Positions 40,242 to 49,031 of a DNA stretch of 64,000 nt are shown in pieces. The translations under genes and the position numbers were made by a program. This stretch comes from Corynebacterium sp. MSK008 (GTDB taxonomy: Bacteria > Actinomycetota > Actinomycetes > Mycobacteriales > Mycobacteriaceae): NCBI RefSeq assembly GCF_030232585.1, contig NZ_JASPJX010000004.1, forward strand, positions 92,769 to 156,768, read 5' to 3'. The notes beneath the pieces are model-generated. The model was not told the DNA's origin. It saw only the letters and a list, made by a program, of their open reading frames with translations, and did no database searches. The stretch's first letter is position 1; every line of letters begins with the position of its first letter.

Positions 40242-42015
40242 CTTCATGGCCTTCGCCGACTGGGTGCTGCCCGCCATGCCGTACCTGATTGTCATGCCGA
40301 TCATCCTGCCTGCCTTCGCCGCCGGGCTGATCGTGCTATTCCGGGGTGTGAACCTGCAACGCTTCATCGCCCTGGGCACCCTGGCGGCCCTGACCGTGAT
40401 CGCCGCGGTGATGATCATCGTGGCCGACACCCACGGCATCCAGACTGTGCAGATGGGCGGCTGGGACGCACCAGTGGGCATCACCATGGTGGCGGACCGG
40501 CTGAGCTCCATCATGCTGTTCGTCTCCTCCATCGTGCTGTTCGCGGTGATGTGGTACGGCATCTCGCAAGGGCTTCGCGACGGCGACGACGACGACCCCG
40601 TCGCCGTCTTCCTCCCCACCTACATGCTGCTGAGCATGGGCGTGAACCTGTCCTTCCTCGCCGGCGACCTGTTCAACCTCTACGTCGGCTTCGAAGTGTT
40701 CCTGGTGGCCTCCTACGTGCTGCTCACCCTGGGCGCGTCGCCGCAGCGCGTGCGCGCCGGCATCGGCTACGTAATGGTCTCCATGGCGTCCTCCATGGTC
40801 TTCTTGTTCGCGCTCGCGCTGGTGTACGCGTCGGTGGGCACCGTGAACATGGCGCAGGCAGGCATCCGCATGGAGGAGCTGCCCACCGGCACCCGCGCCG
40901 CCATCTTCGCCACCTTCATCGTGGCGTTCGGCATCAAGGCGGCGATCTTCCCGCTGGACGCGTGGCTGCCGGACTCCTACCCCACCGCAGCCTCCATCGT
41001 CACCGCCGTGTTCGCAGGCTTGTTGACCAAGGTGGGCGTGTACGCCATCATCCGCGTGCGCTCCACCGTGTTCACCGACGGCGCCCTGGACTCGACACTG
41101 ATGGTGATCGCGCTGTTGACCATGATCGTGGGCGTGATGGGCGCGATCGCCCAAAACGACATCAAACGCTTGATGTCGTTTACCCTGGTCAGCCACATCG
41201 GCTACATGATCTTCGGCGTCGCCCTCGGCTCCGTTGCGGGCCTGTCCGGCGCCATCTTCTACGCCGTGCACCACATTCTGGTGCAGACCTCCCTGTTCCT
41301 AGTGGTGGGCCTGGTGGAGCGCCAGGCCGGCTCCGCGCAGCTGCGGCGTCTGGGCTCGCTGCTCTACACCGCGCCCGTGATTGCGCTGCTCTACCTCATC
41401 CCCGCGCTGAACCTGGGCGGCATCCCGCCGTTTTCCGGCTTCCTGGGCAAGGTCATGCTCATCCAGGCCGGCGCGGAAGACGGCTCCTGGCTGGCGTGGG
41501 TGCTCATCGGCGGCGCCGTGATCACCTCGCTTCTGACCCTGTACGCCATGATGAACGTCTGGTCCAAGGGCTTCCTCCGCGACCGCGCCGACGCGCCCGA
41601 AGGCGACGTCGTCCTCGCGCGCCCGGCCAACCTTGCCGCGCGCGAAGAAACCGTCGCCTCGGGCGACCGCGACGACGTCGGCCGCGTGCCCGCCGGCATG
41701 TTTTTGTCCACCGCGTTTTTGGTGCTTGCGTCGACAAGCATCACGTTTTTGGCCGGCCCGATCTCCAACATCACGGACCGCGCCGCCCAATCCGCCCAGG
41801 ACCTGTCCATCTACCGAAGCGCCGTGCTTATCGACGACCCTTCGGCCCCCACACGCAACCTCGACGCCTTCCGCGAACAGACCGGCGCCGGCAGCAGCAG
41901 GGACTCCCTCGAACACCGAGACTCCTCCCGCCCCGCCGGGCCCACCAGCACCGGCGTGACCACCGAGATGGTGCCCGAACCCGCGGACGCCGAATCGAAT
42001 GAGGTGAGCCGCTGA
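40231..42015 (+). CDS. mrpD: Mrp antiporter subunit D
   Basis: 594-aa protein related to NuoM/NuoN with about 14 spans. Conserved core features are FNLYVGFEVFLVASY (~148), KAAIFPLDAWLPDSYPTAAS (~236) and KRLMSFTLVSHIGYM (~312). The end is a long hydrophilic tail (~470-594) after the last span. Two 11-mers in opposite orientation (41729, 41826) lie in the tail coding region, 97 bp apart. It overlaps mrpC and its stop overlaps the mrpE start by one base. Confidence 0.94.
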   Translation: MRASFMAFADWVLPAMPYLIVMPIILPAFAAGLIVLFRGVNLQRFIALGTLAALTVIAAVMIIVADTHGIQTVQMGGWDAPVGITMVADRLSSIMLFVSSIVLFAVMWYGISQGLRDGDDDDPVAVFLPTYMLLSMGVNLSFLAGDLFNLYVGFEVFLVASYVLLTLGASPQRVRAGIGYVMVSMASSMVFLFALALVYASVGTVNMAQAGIRMEELPTGTRAAIFATFIVAFGIKAAIFPLDAWLPDSYPTAASIVTAVFAGLLTKVGVYAIIRVRSTVFTDGALDSTLMVIALLTMIVGVMGAIAQNDIKRLMSFTLVSHIGYMIFGVALGSVAGLSGAIFYAVHHILVQTSLFLVVGLVERQAGSAQLRRLGSLLYTAPVIALLYLIPALNLGGIPPFSGFLGKVMLIQAGAEDGSWLAWVLIGGAVITSLLTLYAMMNVWSKGFLRDRADAPEGDVVLARPANLAAREETVASGDRDDVGRVPAGMFLSTAFLVLASTSITFLAGPISNITDRAAQSAQDLSIYRSAVLIDDPSAPTRNLDAFREQTGAGSSRDSLEHRDSSRPAGPTSTGVTTEMVPEPADAESNEVSR

Positions 42016-42527
42016 TGTTTACCGGTATCGCCCACCGCTTCCGCCCACTGACCGTGGTGTGGCTGACGTTCATGTGGATCCTGCTGATGGGCCAGCTCAG
42101 CTGGGGCAACCTCATCGGCGGGCTGGGATTGAGCCTGCTCATCGTGCTGGCGCTGCCCCTGCCGCCCGTGCCGCGCAGCGGCAACCGGGTGAACTGGCTG
42201 AAGCTCGTCGCCTTCATGGTGGAATGGTTCTTCGACCTGCTGGTGGCCTCGGCGAAAGTGGCGTGGCTATCGCTGCGCCGCGCGCCGCAGCCGCGAAACG
42301 CCGTGCTGCGCGTGCCCATGCGCCTGAGCAACGAGCTGGTGCTGTATCTGGCCACCTGCGCCTACAACCTGCAGCCCGGCGGCACCGTCACCGACATCGA
42401 CCTGGCCAACCGCGAATGGACCGTGCACATCCTCGACGCCGAGGACGACGCCGCCATCGCCCGCGAAATCGCCAACGTGCAGAAACTGGAGCGCCAAATG
42501 ATCGCCATCTTCGAAGGAGGCCGCTGA
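42015..42527 (+). CDS. mrpE: Mrp antiporter subunit E
   Basis: 170-aa membrane protein with two N-terminal spans (~12-52), then the MrpE core: a third membrane-proximal segment (LKLVAFMVEWFFDLLVASAKVAW), VLRVPMRLSNELVLYLATCAY and a soluble end with EWTVHILDAEDDAAIAREI. The ATG overlaps the mrpD TGA (TGATG), indicating coupling. Confidence 0.92.
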   Translation: MFTGIAHRFRPLTVVWLTFMWILLMGQLSWGNLIGGLGLSLLIVLALPLPPVPRSGNRVNWLKLVAFMVEWFFDLLVASAKVAWLSLRRAPQPRNAVLRVPMRLSNELVLYLATCAYNLQPGGTVTDIDLANREWTVHILDAEDDAAIAREIANVQKLERQMIAIFEGGR

Positions 42528-42528
42528 C

Positions 42529-42807
42529 ATGCACAGCACCGCCTACACCATCTGCCTCACCGTGGCCGCCGTGTTCCTGGTCGCCGGGTTGTTCATCTTC
42601 GCCTGGCGAGCCATCGTCGGCCCCGACTCCATGGACCGCATGCTGGCCAACGACGGCATCACCGCCTCCCTCCAGTGCGCCCTAGCCCTCTACATCTGCT
42701 GGACGCTGGACACCACGGTGGTCAACGTCATGATCGTCATCGCCCTGCTCGGCTTCATCGCCACCCTGTCCGTGGCCCGCTTCCGCAAGAGGGACGGTTC
42801 CCTATGA
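42529..42807 (+). CDS. mrpF: Mrp antiporter subunit F
   Basis: 92-aa protein with three spans (~5-27, ~38-58, ~62-82), including the family signature IVGPDSMDRMLANDGIT and VNVMIVIALLGFIATLSVARF. GAAGGAGG lies just before ATG. It overlaps mrpG by 4 bp (ATGA). Confidence 0.93.
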   Translation: MHSTAYTICLTVAAVFLVAGLFIFAWRAIVGPDSMDRMLANDGITASLQCALALYICWTLDTTVVNVMIVIALLGFIATLSVARFRKRDGSL

Positions 42808-43184
42808 TCTCCGACATCATCTCGCTGGTTTTCATCCTCCCCGGCGCCTTCATGGTCTTTTCCGCCGCCGTGGGCACCGCCCGGTTCAGCTCCACCCTGG
42901 CGCGCGTGCATGCCATCACCAAACCCCAGACCACCGGCCTGGTGCTCATGATCACCGGCACCATCATCCGCGTGGTCACCGCCGAAGACTTCGGCGTTCA
43001 CGAACGCGGCGACATCGGCATGATGTTCCTACTCGTCCTGTTCGCGCTGATGACCAGCCCCGTCACCGCGCAGCGCTTGGGGCGCATCGCGCGACGCGAA
43101 GGCCTCTACGGCGACGACGAACAGCTCACCCGCAACGACCGCCCCGCCAGCTACCACCCGCGGCGCATCAACCCTAAAGGCTAA
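42804..43184 (+). CDS. mrpG: Mrp antiporter subunit G
   Basis: 126-aa protein with three spans. The MrpG core [20 protein letters not shown] (~24-43) is followed by [20 protein letters not shown] (~71-90). The tail is hydrophilic. It is the last gene of the operon; its 3' end overlaps the convergent ligase gene by 11 bp and there is no obvious terminator hairpin between them. Confidence 0.93.
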   Translation: MISDIISLVFILPGAFMVFSAAVGTARFSSTLARVHAITKPQTTGLVLMITGTIIRVVTAEDFGVHERGDIGMMFLLVLFALMTSPVTAQRLGRIARREGLYGDDEQLTRNDRPASYHPRRINPKG

Positions 43185-44304
43185 GCTCCCACATCTCCGC
43201 GCAGGTCGCGTCCACGACGTCCTTCCAATCCCCGGTGCGCTGGTAAATCGCGCGCTGACGCTCGTAGCCCGCGCCGCGCTCGATGATCTCGCGGACCAAA
43301 TTCAGCTCGTCGACGCAGCCCAGGTCGGCGGCGACGGGCGTGAGCTCGTCGATAAGCAACTGCAACTCGGTCTTGATCCAATCCTCGTCGGTGTCGCGCG
43401 AGGTAATGACCAGCGCGTCCATGCCGTATCGGGCGCCGCGCCACTTGTTCTCCGCGACGTGCCACTGCTGCAAGCTCGGCAACTTTTCGCCGCGCTCGAG
43501 CATGCGGTCGTAGTGGACGACCAGGCAATGCGTCAGCGCCACGACGGCCGCGAGCTCGCGCAGGTTGCTCGTCGCATCCGAAATGCGCACCTCGACGGTG
43601 CCCCACTTCGCGGCCGGGCGAACGTCGAAATGCATCGAGCCCGTGTGGTTGATCACGCCCGACGTCTGCTGGTCGCGCATGAAACCGACCCACTCGTCCC
43701 AGCTCTGGAACTGATACGGCATCCCCGCGGTGGGCAGCTGCTGGTACAGCATCGTGCGGTTCGACGCGTAGGACGTGTCGATGCCGTCCCACCCCGGGCT
43801 CGACGCGCTGATGGCCAGCAGGTGCGGGTACTTCGTCATCACCGCGTTAATAATCGGCCACACCTTGTCCTCGTGGCTGATGCCCACGTGGCAGTGGATC
43901 CCCCACAGCAGCATGTGCTGGCCCCAGTACTGCGTGCGGTTAACGATCTCCTCGTACGTGTGCTTCGGACTCAGCGGATTCGTGCGGAAATCCGAAAACG
44001 GGTGACCGCCGGACGCCCAGAGTTTGAGGCCCATCTCGTCGGCGACCTCCTTGACGGCGTTGAGGTCGCGTTGGAGCGCCTGCACCGCCTCTTTGGTGTT
44101 CGCGCAGATCGGAGTGACCAACTCGATGGTGTTCTGCAGGAACTCCGGCTCGAGGTGGATGTCCGGGTAGCGGGCCTGCACCTCGTCGATGACTTCGGCG
44201 GCGCGGGGCACCAAGTCGCGGGTGACCGGGTCGACGAGGCAAATCTCCCACTCGACGCCAAGGGTGGGGCCGTCAGACCTGGCAAAGTCGCGGAATGGAT
44301 CCAT
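43174..44304 (-). CDS. Carboxylate-amine ligase of the GCS2 (YbdK) family
   Basis: 376-aa ATP-dependent ligase of the glutamate-cysteine-ligase type 2 family. Signature parts are [11 protein letters not shown] (~15-25, metal and ATP-site Glu), [12 protein letters not shown] (~54), SGGHPFSDF (~98), GIHCHVGI (~135) and [16 protein letters not shown] (~237). The family forms gamma-glutamyl or similar amide bonds. Actinobacteria mostly make mycothiol and ergothioneine, so the exact substrate is uncertain. The gene converges on mrpG with an 11-bp overlap. Palindrome 44438-44505 lies upstream, beyond its start. An 11-mer copy (43347) lies within. Confidence 0.85.
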   Translation of the reverse strand: MDPFRDFARSDGPTLGVEWEICLVDPVTRDLVPRAAEVIDEVQARYPDIHLEPEFLQNTIELVTPICANTKEAVQALQRDLNAVKEVADEMGLKLWASGGHPFSDFRTNPLSPKHTYEEIVNRTQYWGQHMLLWGIHCHVGISHEDKVWPIINAVMTKYPHLLAISASSPGWDGIDTSYASNRTMLYQQLPTAGMPYQFQSWDEWVGFMRDQQTSGVINHTGSMHFDVRPAAKWGTVEVRISDATSNLRELAAVVALTHCLVVHYDRMLERGEKLPSLQQWHVAENKWRGARYGMDALVITSRDTDEDWIKTELQLLIDELTPVAADLGCVDELNLVREIIERGAGYERQRAIYQRTGDWKDVVDATCAEMWELSL

Positions 44305-44437
44305 AGTGGACGAGCCTATCCGCTGCCGCGCTCTGGGCAGGTGCCGGAGGCGGGTTTATATGCGCGAGGCGGTTGGGCGTTGGGGCTACGCGCCACCAAC
44401 GCCCCCGCCAACGCCACCCCAACCCGCCAATGCGCCG

Positions 44438-44505
44438 AAACCGGCTACCTAGAACCGGCTGCCAGCTTAATTTTCGCTTGGTAGCCGGTTCTAGGTAGCC
44501 GGTTT
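44438..44505. repeat. Palindrome with 14-bp-period word CCGGCTACC (element E5)
   Basis: Arms 44438-44464 and 44479-44505 (27 bp, one mismatch) flank a 14-nt loop. CCGGCT(A/G)CC at 44441 and 44455; GGTAGCCGG at 44480 and 44494; the period is 14. It uses the same word as 50532-50597 and 51678-51741 but is solitary here. It lies between the start of the GCS2 gene and the end of the LytR_C gene. Confidence 0.85.
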
Positions 44506-44535
44506 TTGGGAGGGAGCGCTCCGGGCACGCGGGAA

Positions 44536-45636
44536 CTAGCCCGCCAGAACCACCGCCACGGCGGAGCTGTTGTTCGCGGCCTGCTCCGGGATGCTCGTCG
44601 CGCCCTCCGGCAGGTCGCCCTTCGCGCGGGCGGCACCACCGACGCGGCGGGCGATGTCAGCTGCCACCTGCTCGGCGCCCGGGACGGCCGGGTCGAAGAA
44701 GACGTAGGTCTCCGGGAAGACGCCGTAGACCTGCTCCGGCATGTTCATCACCGCGGCGTCGGCGGAGTTGTTGGCCACGTTGTACTGGCCCTTCAGCTGG
44801 TCGGCGGTGCGGCTGGCCAGCTCTGGGGTGCCGGAGTTGTTGTAGACGTAGACCTGGGCCGAAGCGTTGTCGAGGCCCGCGCCCGCCGGAGCCGGAGCAG
44901 GTGCGGGCTGGCCGTTCTCGCCCTGGCCCTCGGCGCCTTCCGGACGATGCGCGTTCGGGTCCTGGGCGTTCGGGTCCTGGGCGTTGGGGTCATCTGCGCG
45001 GTCGCCCTCCTGGCCCGGCTGGCCCTCAGCGCCAGTTGCTGCGCCATCCTGATCAGCACTTTGACCAGCACCCGGCGTTGCGCCGCCCTGGCCAGCGCCG
45101 TCGCCGGCAGGCGCGGCCGGGGAGGTGCCCACCACGGTGGACGAGGTCGTCGCGGCGCCTTCGCCGTCGCCGCCCTTGTCGTCCTGCGTCATCTTCCAAA
45201 TCCCCCACAGCGCCAGCAGCGCCGCAACGGCGATCAGGATCATCGCCAGGCCGCGCTTCGGCAGGCCGCCTTCCGCGGCGCCGCCTGCGGCAGCTGCCTT
45301 ACGACGATCCTCCGGTTCGCCCTCGTAAGGCTCCTCATAGATGGCGTCGTCGGCGTTGCGGGTGTCGTCTGCGTAACCTGCGCCGTAATCGACGTCCTCG
45401 ATGTACTCGGAGTCGTCGTCGCGGCGGTGCGCGCCACGGTACTCGGTGCCGGCACCAGCCACACCAGCGCCAGCGGCGGAGTAATCGTCGACGATTTCGG
45501 CCTCGATCGGCTCGGCGTCGTAGTCGTACGCGCCGTCAAACGAGTCGGTGTTGCCTGTGTAGCGCGTGGAGCCGGAACCCGGCTCGAACTCGGAGCCGGA
45601 GTCGGGACGGTTGTTGCCATAGTTATCGTTAGTCAC
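44536..45636 (-). CDS. LytR C-terminal-domain membrane protein
   Basis: 366-aa protein. The N-terminal ~110 residues are acidic and cytoplasmic, followed by one span (GLAMILIAVAALLALWGIW, ~128-146). An extracytoplasmic linker rich in Ala/Gly/Gln/Asp contains DPNAQ repeats, and a LytR_C domain (~275-366) has QVYVYNNSGTPELASRTADQ and ETYVFFDP. The role is probably cell-envelope related, possibly alongside LCP proteins. GTG at 45636 is taken as start because the acidic MTNDN-type N-terminus begins there. It is followed upstream by the DUF3263 gene, as is usual in corynebacteria. Confidence 0.82.
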   Translation of the reverse strand: MTNDNYGNNRPDSGSEFEPGSGSTRYTGNTDSFDGAYDYDAEPIEAEIVDDYSAAGAGVAGAGTEYRGAHRRDDDSEYIEDVDYGAGYADDTRNADDAIYEEPYEGEPEDRRKAAAAGGAAEGGLPKRGLAMILIAVAALLALWGIWKMTQDDKGGDGEGAATTSSTVVGTSPAAPAGDGAGQGGATPGAGQSADQDGAATGAEGQPGQEGDRADDPNAQDPNAQDPNAHRPEGAEGQGENGQPAPAPAPAGAGLDNASAQVYVYNNSGTPELASRTADQLKGQYNVANNSADAAVMNMPEQVYGVFPETYVFFDPAVPGAEQVAADIARRVGGAARAKGDLPEGATSIPEQAANNSSAVAVVLAG

Positions 45637-45694
45637 ATCGGCAACTCTAACCACACCACCCCGGAAAGCAGGCACAACACACCGTAAAGCTGAA

Positions 45695-45919
45695 CTAGAG
45701 GTTGGGGGACCTTTGGCCGTCGCGAAGCCTTTGCAAGCGCCGGACCAGCTGGGGCTCGGCCGCGAGCGCATCGGGCGAGTCCAGCAAGCGATTCAGATGC
45801 TGGTAGTAGCGGATGGGCTGCATGCCCAGCTCAGAGCGCACCGCGTCCTCGCGCGCGCCGATCGACCTGGGGGCGCGCGCGGCGAAGCGGAGCACGGAAA
45901 GGTCGGTCTCTGTAAGCAT
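45695..45919 (-). CDS. DUF3263-family small protein
   Basis: 74-aa protein resembling a helix-turn-helix: LSVLRFAARAPRSIGAREDA, then LGMQPIRYYQHLNRLLDSPD and RRLQRLRDGQ. It matches the DUF3263 family found beside def and LytR_C genes in Actinobacteria; function unknown, possibly DNA binding. The ATG is only 15 bp from the divergent def ATG, so the mRNA is probably leaderless. Confidence 0.85.
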   Translation of the reverse strand: MLTETDLSVLRFAARAPRSIGAREDAVRSELGMQPIRYYQHLNRLLDSPDALAAEPQLVRRLQRLRDGQRSPNL

Positions 45920-45934
45920 GCCTAATATATTGGC
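45920..45934. promoter_or_regulatory. 15-bp divergent leaderless promoter core (DUF3263 gene / def)
   Basis: The whole gap is GCCTAATATATTGGC-like and nearly self-complementary. TAATAT on the plus strand and AATATATT on the minus strand give -10 boxes for both genes, each ending 4-7 nt from an ATG. The -35 regions must lie inside the opposite coding sequence. Confidence 0.6.
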
Positions 45935-46513
45935 ATGACCATCCGACCCATCGTTATCCACGGCGATCCGGTGCTGCACGAACCGACCAAAGAAGTCACG
46001 CAGCCCGTGGAGGAGCTGCAAGAGCTCATCGCCGACATGCACGAAACCATGGACGCAGCCCACGGCGTGGGCCTGGCCGCCAACCAGATCGGCGTGCCGC
46101 TGCGCATCTTCGTCTACCACTGCCCGGACGGCGACCAGATGCGCCGCGGCACCGTGATCAACCCGGTGCTGGAGACCTCCGAGATCCCCAAAACCATGCC
46201 CGCCGACACCGGCGAGGACGACGAAGGCTGCCTGTCCGTGCCCGGCTACGGCTGGCCCACCGGCCGCGCGGAATGGGCGAAGGTGACCGGCCTGGACGAG
46301 AACGGCAACGAGATCGAGGTCGAGGGCACCGGCTTTTTCGCCCGCTGCCTGCAGCACGAGACGGGCCACCTGGACGGCTTTTTGTACACCGACGTGCTCA
46401 CCGGCCGCTACAAGAAGGAGGCCAAGCGCGTGATCCGCGACAACGGCTGGAAGGAAGCCGGCCACACTTGGCTTCCGGGCACGGACGAAGATCCGTTCGG
46501 CCACGACGATTAA
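45935..46513 (+). CDS. def: Peptide deformylase
   Basis: 192-aa metalloenzyme that removes the formyl group from nascent N-terminal methionine. All three family motifs are present: [10 protein letters not shown] (~44-53), EGCLSVPG (~95-102, metal Cys) and QHETGHLDG (~139-147, HExxH). Length is normal for the actinobacterial type. It probably starts from a leaderless mRNA. The next gene begins 10 bp after the stop. Confidence 0.97.
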   Translation: MTIRPIVIHGDPVLHEPTKEVTQPVEELQELIADMHETMDAAHGVGLAANQIGVPLRIFVYHCPDGDQMRRGTVINPVLETSEIPKTMPADTGEDDEGCLSVPGYGWPTGRAEWAKVTGLDENGNEIEVEGTGFFARCLQHETGHLDGFLYTDVLTGRYKKEAKRVIRDNGWKEAGHTWLPGTDEDPFGHDD

Positions 46514-46522
46514 CACGCTAAG

Positions 46523-47635
46523 ATGTTCGCCATGCGTATCCCCGCCGTTATCGCCGCCGCGTCGCTCACCCTCACCCCCGCGACGCCCGTGGAGCCAGTT
46601 GAGCAGTTGCTTGACGACGTCTCCGTCACCCACGAAACCTCCATCACCGCGATTAACAGCGCGGAGACGGACGACGAGGTCCGAGACGTGCTCATCGCCT
46701 GGCGCAAGGAGCTCATCGCGGCCTCCGACGAGCTGGCCGAGCTGCGCGAGGAAGCCGCCGAGGACGGCCTGACCGAGGAGGAAAAGGCCACCTTCGACGA
46801 GGCGTCCGCGGCACTCAAGCGCGAGCGCGCCGGCGTGCGCCAGCTGCGCGCGGAGCTTCTGCCTGACGACGAACCCGTGGTCGTGCCCGCCCCCATCGAA
46901 GGTCTCGGCGGGCTCCTCGGCACCACCGCGTTTGACGCGTTCGAGCGCTCCGAGGCCGGCAACACCCCGATCGTGTACGGCATCCCCGGCGCGGAACGCA
47001 CACGCGATGCGGAGTCCGCCGATGAGGATGTTGCGGACGCCGAGCCGACCGTTCCGGTTACAACCAAGCCGACCAAGCCGACCGTGGTGGAGGAGCCGAC
47101 CACGTCGACCACCGCCCCAACCAGCACGGAGACCAGCGCGGCGACCAGCACTTCCGCCGCGTTCGGACCCGAGGTGACCCACCGCGTGGAGCGCCTCCAG
47201 GACACCGACAACGACGACGAGACCACCACCGAAACCACCTCTTCGGAGACCACGACGGACTCCACGACGACGGAGACCTCGTCCACCACCACGGGCACGG
47301 CAACCGAATCCGCCACGTCCACCACCACGGCGGCAGAGACGACCACCGGGGCCTCCACCGCGTCGTCGAGCAGCTCTGCACGTTCGGTGATGGAAAACCG
47401 CACCACGTCGGCGACCTCTAGCTCGACCACCTCTAGCTCGACCACCTCCTCCTCGACCACCACGTCCAAGACCTCCTCGACCACCACGACCGAGGACGAC
47501 GACGAGCGCGACGACGACCTCGCCGACACCGGCACCCCGATGCGCGCCCTGATCGCCATCGGCATGCTCTCGCTGATGATCGGCGCGGCCCTGGTGCTCA
47601 CCGGCGCGATCCGCCCGCGCGGGGCCCGCAAGTAA
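46523..47635 (+). CDS. Ser/Thr-rich surface protein with LADTG sorting signal
   Basis: 370-aa protein with a short signal peptide (~1-20). A helical charged region (~25-125) has many Asp/Glu/Arg heptad-like stretches. A long Thr/Ser/Glu stalk (~170-335) includes 18-bp repeats around 47405-47450. The end has DLADTG, a membrane span and IRPRGARK. LAxTG is the motif class assigned to class E sortases and to base pilins. It may be a wall-anchored stalk protein; function unknown. It sits between def and the NAGS-like gene, only 3 bp from the latter. Confidence 0.78.
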   Translation: MFAMRIPAVIAAASLTLTPATPVEPVEQLLDDVSVTHETSITAINSAETDDEVRDVLIAWRKELIAASDELAELREEAAEDGLTEEEKATFDEASAALKRERAGVRQLRAELLPDDEPVVVPAPIEGLGGLLGTTAFDAFERSEAGNTPIVYGIPGAERTRDAESADEDVADAEPTVPVTTKPTKPTVVEEPTTSTTAPTSTETSAATSTSAAFGPEVTHRVERLQDTDNDDETTTETTSSETTTDSTTTETSSTTTGTATESATSTTTAAETTTGASTASSSSSARSVMENRTTSATSSSTTSSSTTSSSTTTSKTSSTTTTEDDDERDDDLADTGTPMRALIAIGMLSLMIGAALVLTGAIRPRGARK

Positions 47636-47637
47636 AC

Positions 47638-48234
47638 GTGTCCCGGATTTTCCGCTCCGACGAGGTGGCGGTGGGCGACCGCGTCGTGGTGCGCCAGCGC
47701 CGCGGCGAGCACGCCAGCGACATCATCGGGCACGTGCTCAGCCTCGAGCCGCTGGTAATCCGCCCGCAGGAGGTCGGCGGCTTCCCTTCCTCCAAGGAGG
47801 CGATCGAGGTCACGGACCTGCACATCATCAAGAAACTCTCGCCGCGCACGGTGCGCAACTCCGAAATCCGAGAGCTGGAAAAACGCCTCGCAGACCGCCT
47901 CAACGTACGCGACTGGGCGTGGGCCAGCGGCTGGCTCATGCGCACCGGCGACACCGAGGAGGCCAACTCCGCAGTCCCACTCGGCCCTTCGGCGGGCTTC
48001 GAGCCGTTGCCCATCGACGCCATCCGGTCCTTCTACGACCAGCGTGGCCTGCCGGTGCGGCTGACCATCCCCGAGCGGATCGGCAAACCGGCGTTGAAAG
48101 TGCTCGACCACGCGTGGGAGCTCCAGGACGAGCAGGTTGTGTGGGTTGCGGGGGAGGCCTTTGGTGTGACGTCGATAGGCAATGTGCCCGAAGGGGCGCT
48201 GGAACACCACCGTAGGCGGCTGGCGCTAGGCTAG
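47638..48234 (+). CDS. Rv0428c/Cg3035-like protein lacking the GNAT domain
   Basis: 198-aa protein. The N-terminal part (~1-60) is SH3-like (VGDRVVVRQR, LEPLVIRPQEVGG). The second part, WASGWLMRTGDTEEANSAVPLG (~100-121) and LPVRLTIPERIGKP (~138), matches the first ~200 residues of proteins typified by mycobacterial Rv0428c and the C. glutamicum N-acetylglutamate synthase gene between def and xthA (from memory). Those continue into an acetyl-CoA-binding GNAT domain; here the protein stops without one. The start is GTG 3 bp after the previous stop. An 11-mer copy (48170) lies near the 3' end. It may be a DNA-proximal or regulatory fragment, or a truncated enzyme. Confidence 0.65.
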   Translation: MSRIFRSDEVAVGDRVVVRQRRGEHASDIIGHVLSLEPLVIRPQEVGGFPSSKEAIEVTDLHIIKKLSPRTVRNSEIRELEKRLADRLNVRDWAWASGWLMRTGDTEEANSAVPLGPSAGFEPLPIDAIRSFYDQRGLPVRLTIPERIGKPALKVLDHAWELQDEQVVWVAGEAFGVTSIGNVPEGALEHHRRRLALG

Positions 48235-48239
48235 GCCGC

Positions 48240-49031
48240 ATGCGAATCGCCACATGGAACGTCAACTCGGTGCGCACGCGCGCCGAGCGGATCGCCGCCT
48301 TCCTCGAACGCGAAGACGTGGACGTGCTGGCGATGCAGGAAACCAAAACCGCGGACAGCAAATTCCCCTACGCCACCTTCGAAGCCGCAGGCTACGAGGT
48401 CGCGCATGTGGGGGTCAGCCAGTGGAACGGCGTGGCCATCGCCTCGCGCGTGGGGCTGGACAACGTCCGCAACAGCTTCGAGCGCCAACCCGCGTTTGCC
48501 AAAAAAGGCGCCCCGTCTGTGGAGGCGCGCGCCGTGGGAGCAGCGTGCGGCGGGGTGGACGTGTGGAGCCTGTACGTGCCCAACGGCCGCGAAATCGGCG
48601 ACCCGCACTACGACTACAAGCTGCAGTTCCTCTGGTCCCTGGCCGATCAGGTCCAGCCCGGGGAGCTGCAGGTGTACATGGGCGACTTCAACGTCGCGCC
48701 CCGCGACGAGGACGTGTGGGACGTGTCGTGGTTCGAGGGCAAAACGCACGTGACGGAGCCTGAGCGCGCTGCGTTCCAGATGCTGCTCGAAGCCGGGCTG
48801 CACGAGGTCACGCACGAAGACCAGTACTCGTTCTGGGACTACAAGGCCATGCGGTTTCAGAAGAACGAGGGCATGCTCATCGACTTCCAGCTGGCCACCA
48901 AGCCCATGTTCGAGCGGGTCCAGCGCGCGTTCGTGGACGTGGAGGAGCGCAAGGGCAAGGGCGCGTCCGACCACGCGCCCGTGATCGTGGACTACGACAC
49001 CCGCGGCCTGGCCTACGACGAGGTGCGATGA
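48240..49031 (+). CDS. xth: Exodeoxyribonuclease III
   Basis: 263-aa AP endonuclease / 3'-5' exonuclease for base-excision repair. Motifs: ATWNVNSVRTR (~4-14), MQETK (~36, metal Glu), LYVPNG (~115), GDFNVAPRDEDVWD (~148-161), FWDYKA and SDHAPVI (~245, catalytic Asp-His). Length is normal. It ends by overlapping the cardiolipin synthase ATG by 4 bp (ATGA). Confidence 0.95.
   Translation: MRIATWNVNSVRTRAERIAAFLEREDVDVLAMQETKTADSKFPYATFEAAGYEVAHVGVSQWNGVAIASRVGLDNVRNSFERQPAFAKKGAPSVEARAVGAACGGVDVWSLYVPNGREIGDPHYDYKLQFLWSLADQVQPGELQVYMGDFNVAPRDEDVWDVSWFEGKTHVTEPERAAFQMLLEAGLHEVTHEDQYSFWDYKAMRFQKNEGMLIDFQLATKPMFERVQRAFVDVEERKGKGASDHAPVIVDYDTRGLAYDEVR

Noticed and set aside
41016..41100. Possible frameshift in mrpD
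   Set aside because: The reading frame is continuous with full conserved blocks and normal length.
45995..48210. Long minus-strand open frames opposite def and the LADTG protein
   Set aside because: They run through DUF3263 or start inside other genes and have shadow composition; only the last 74 codons (45695-45919) of one are a real gene.
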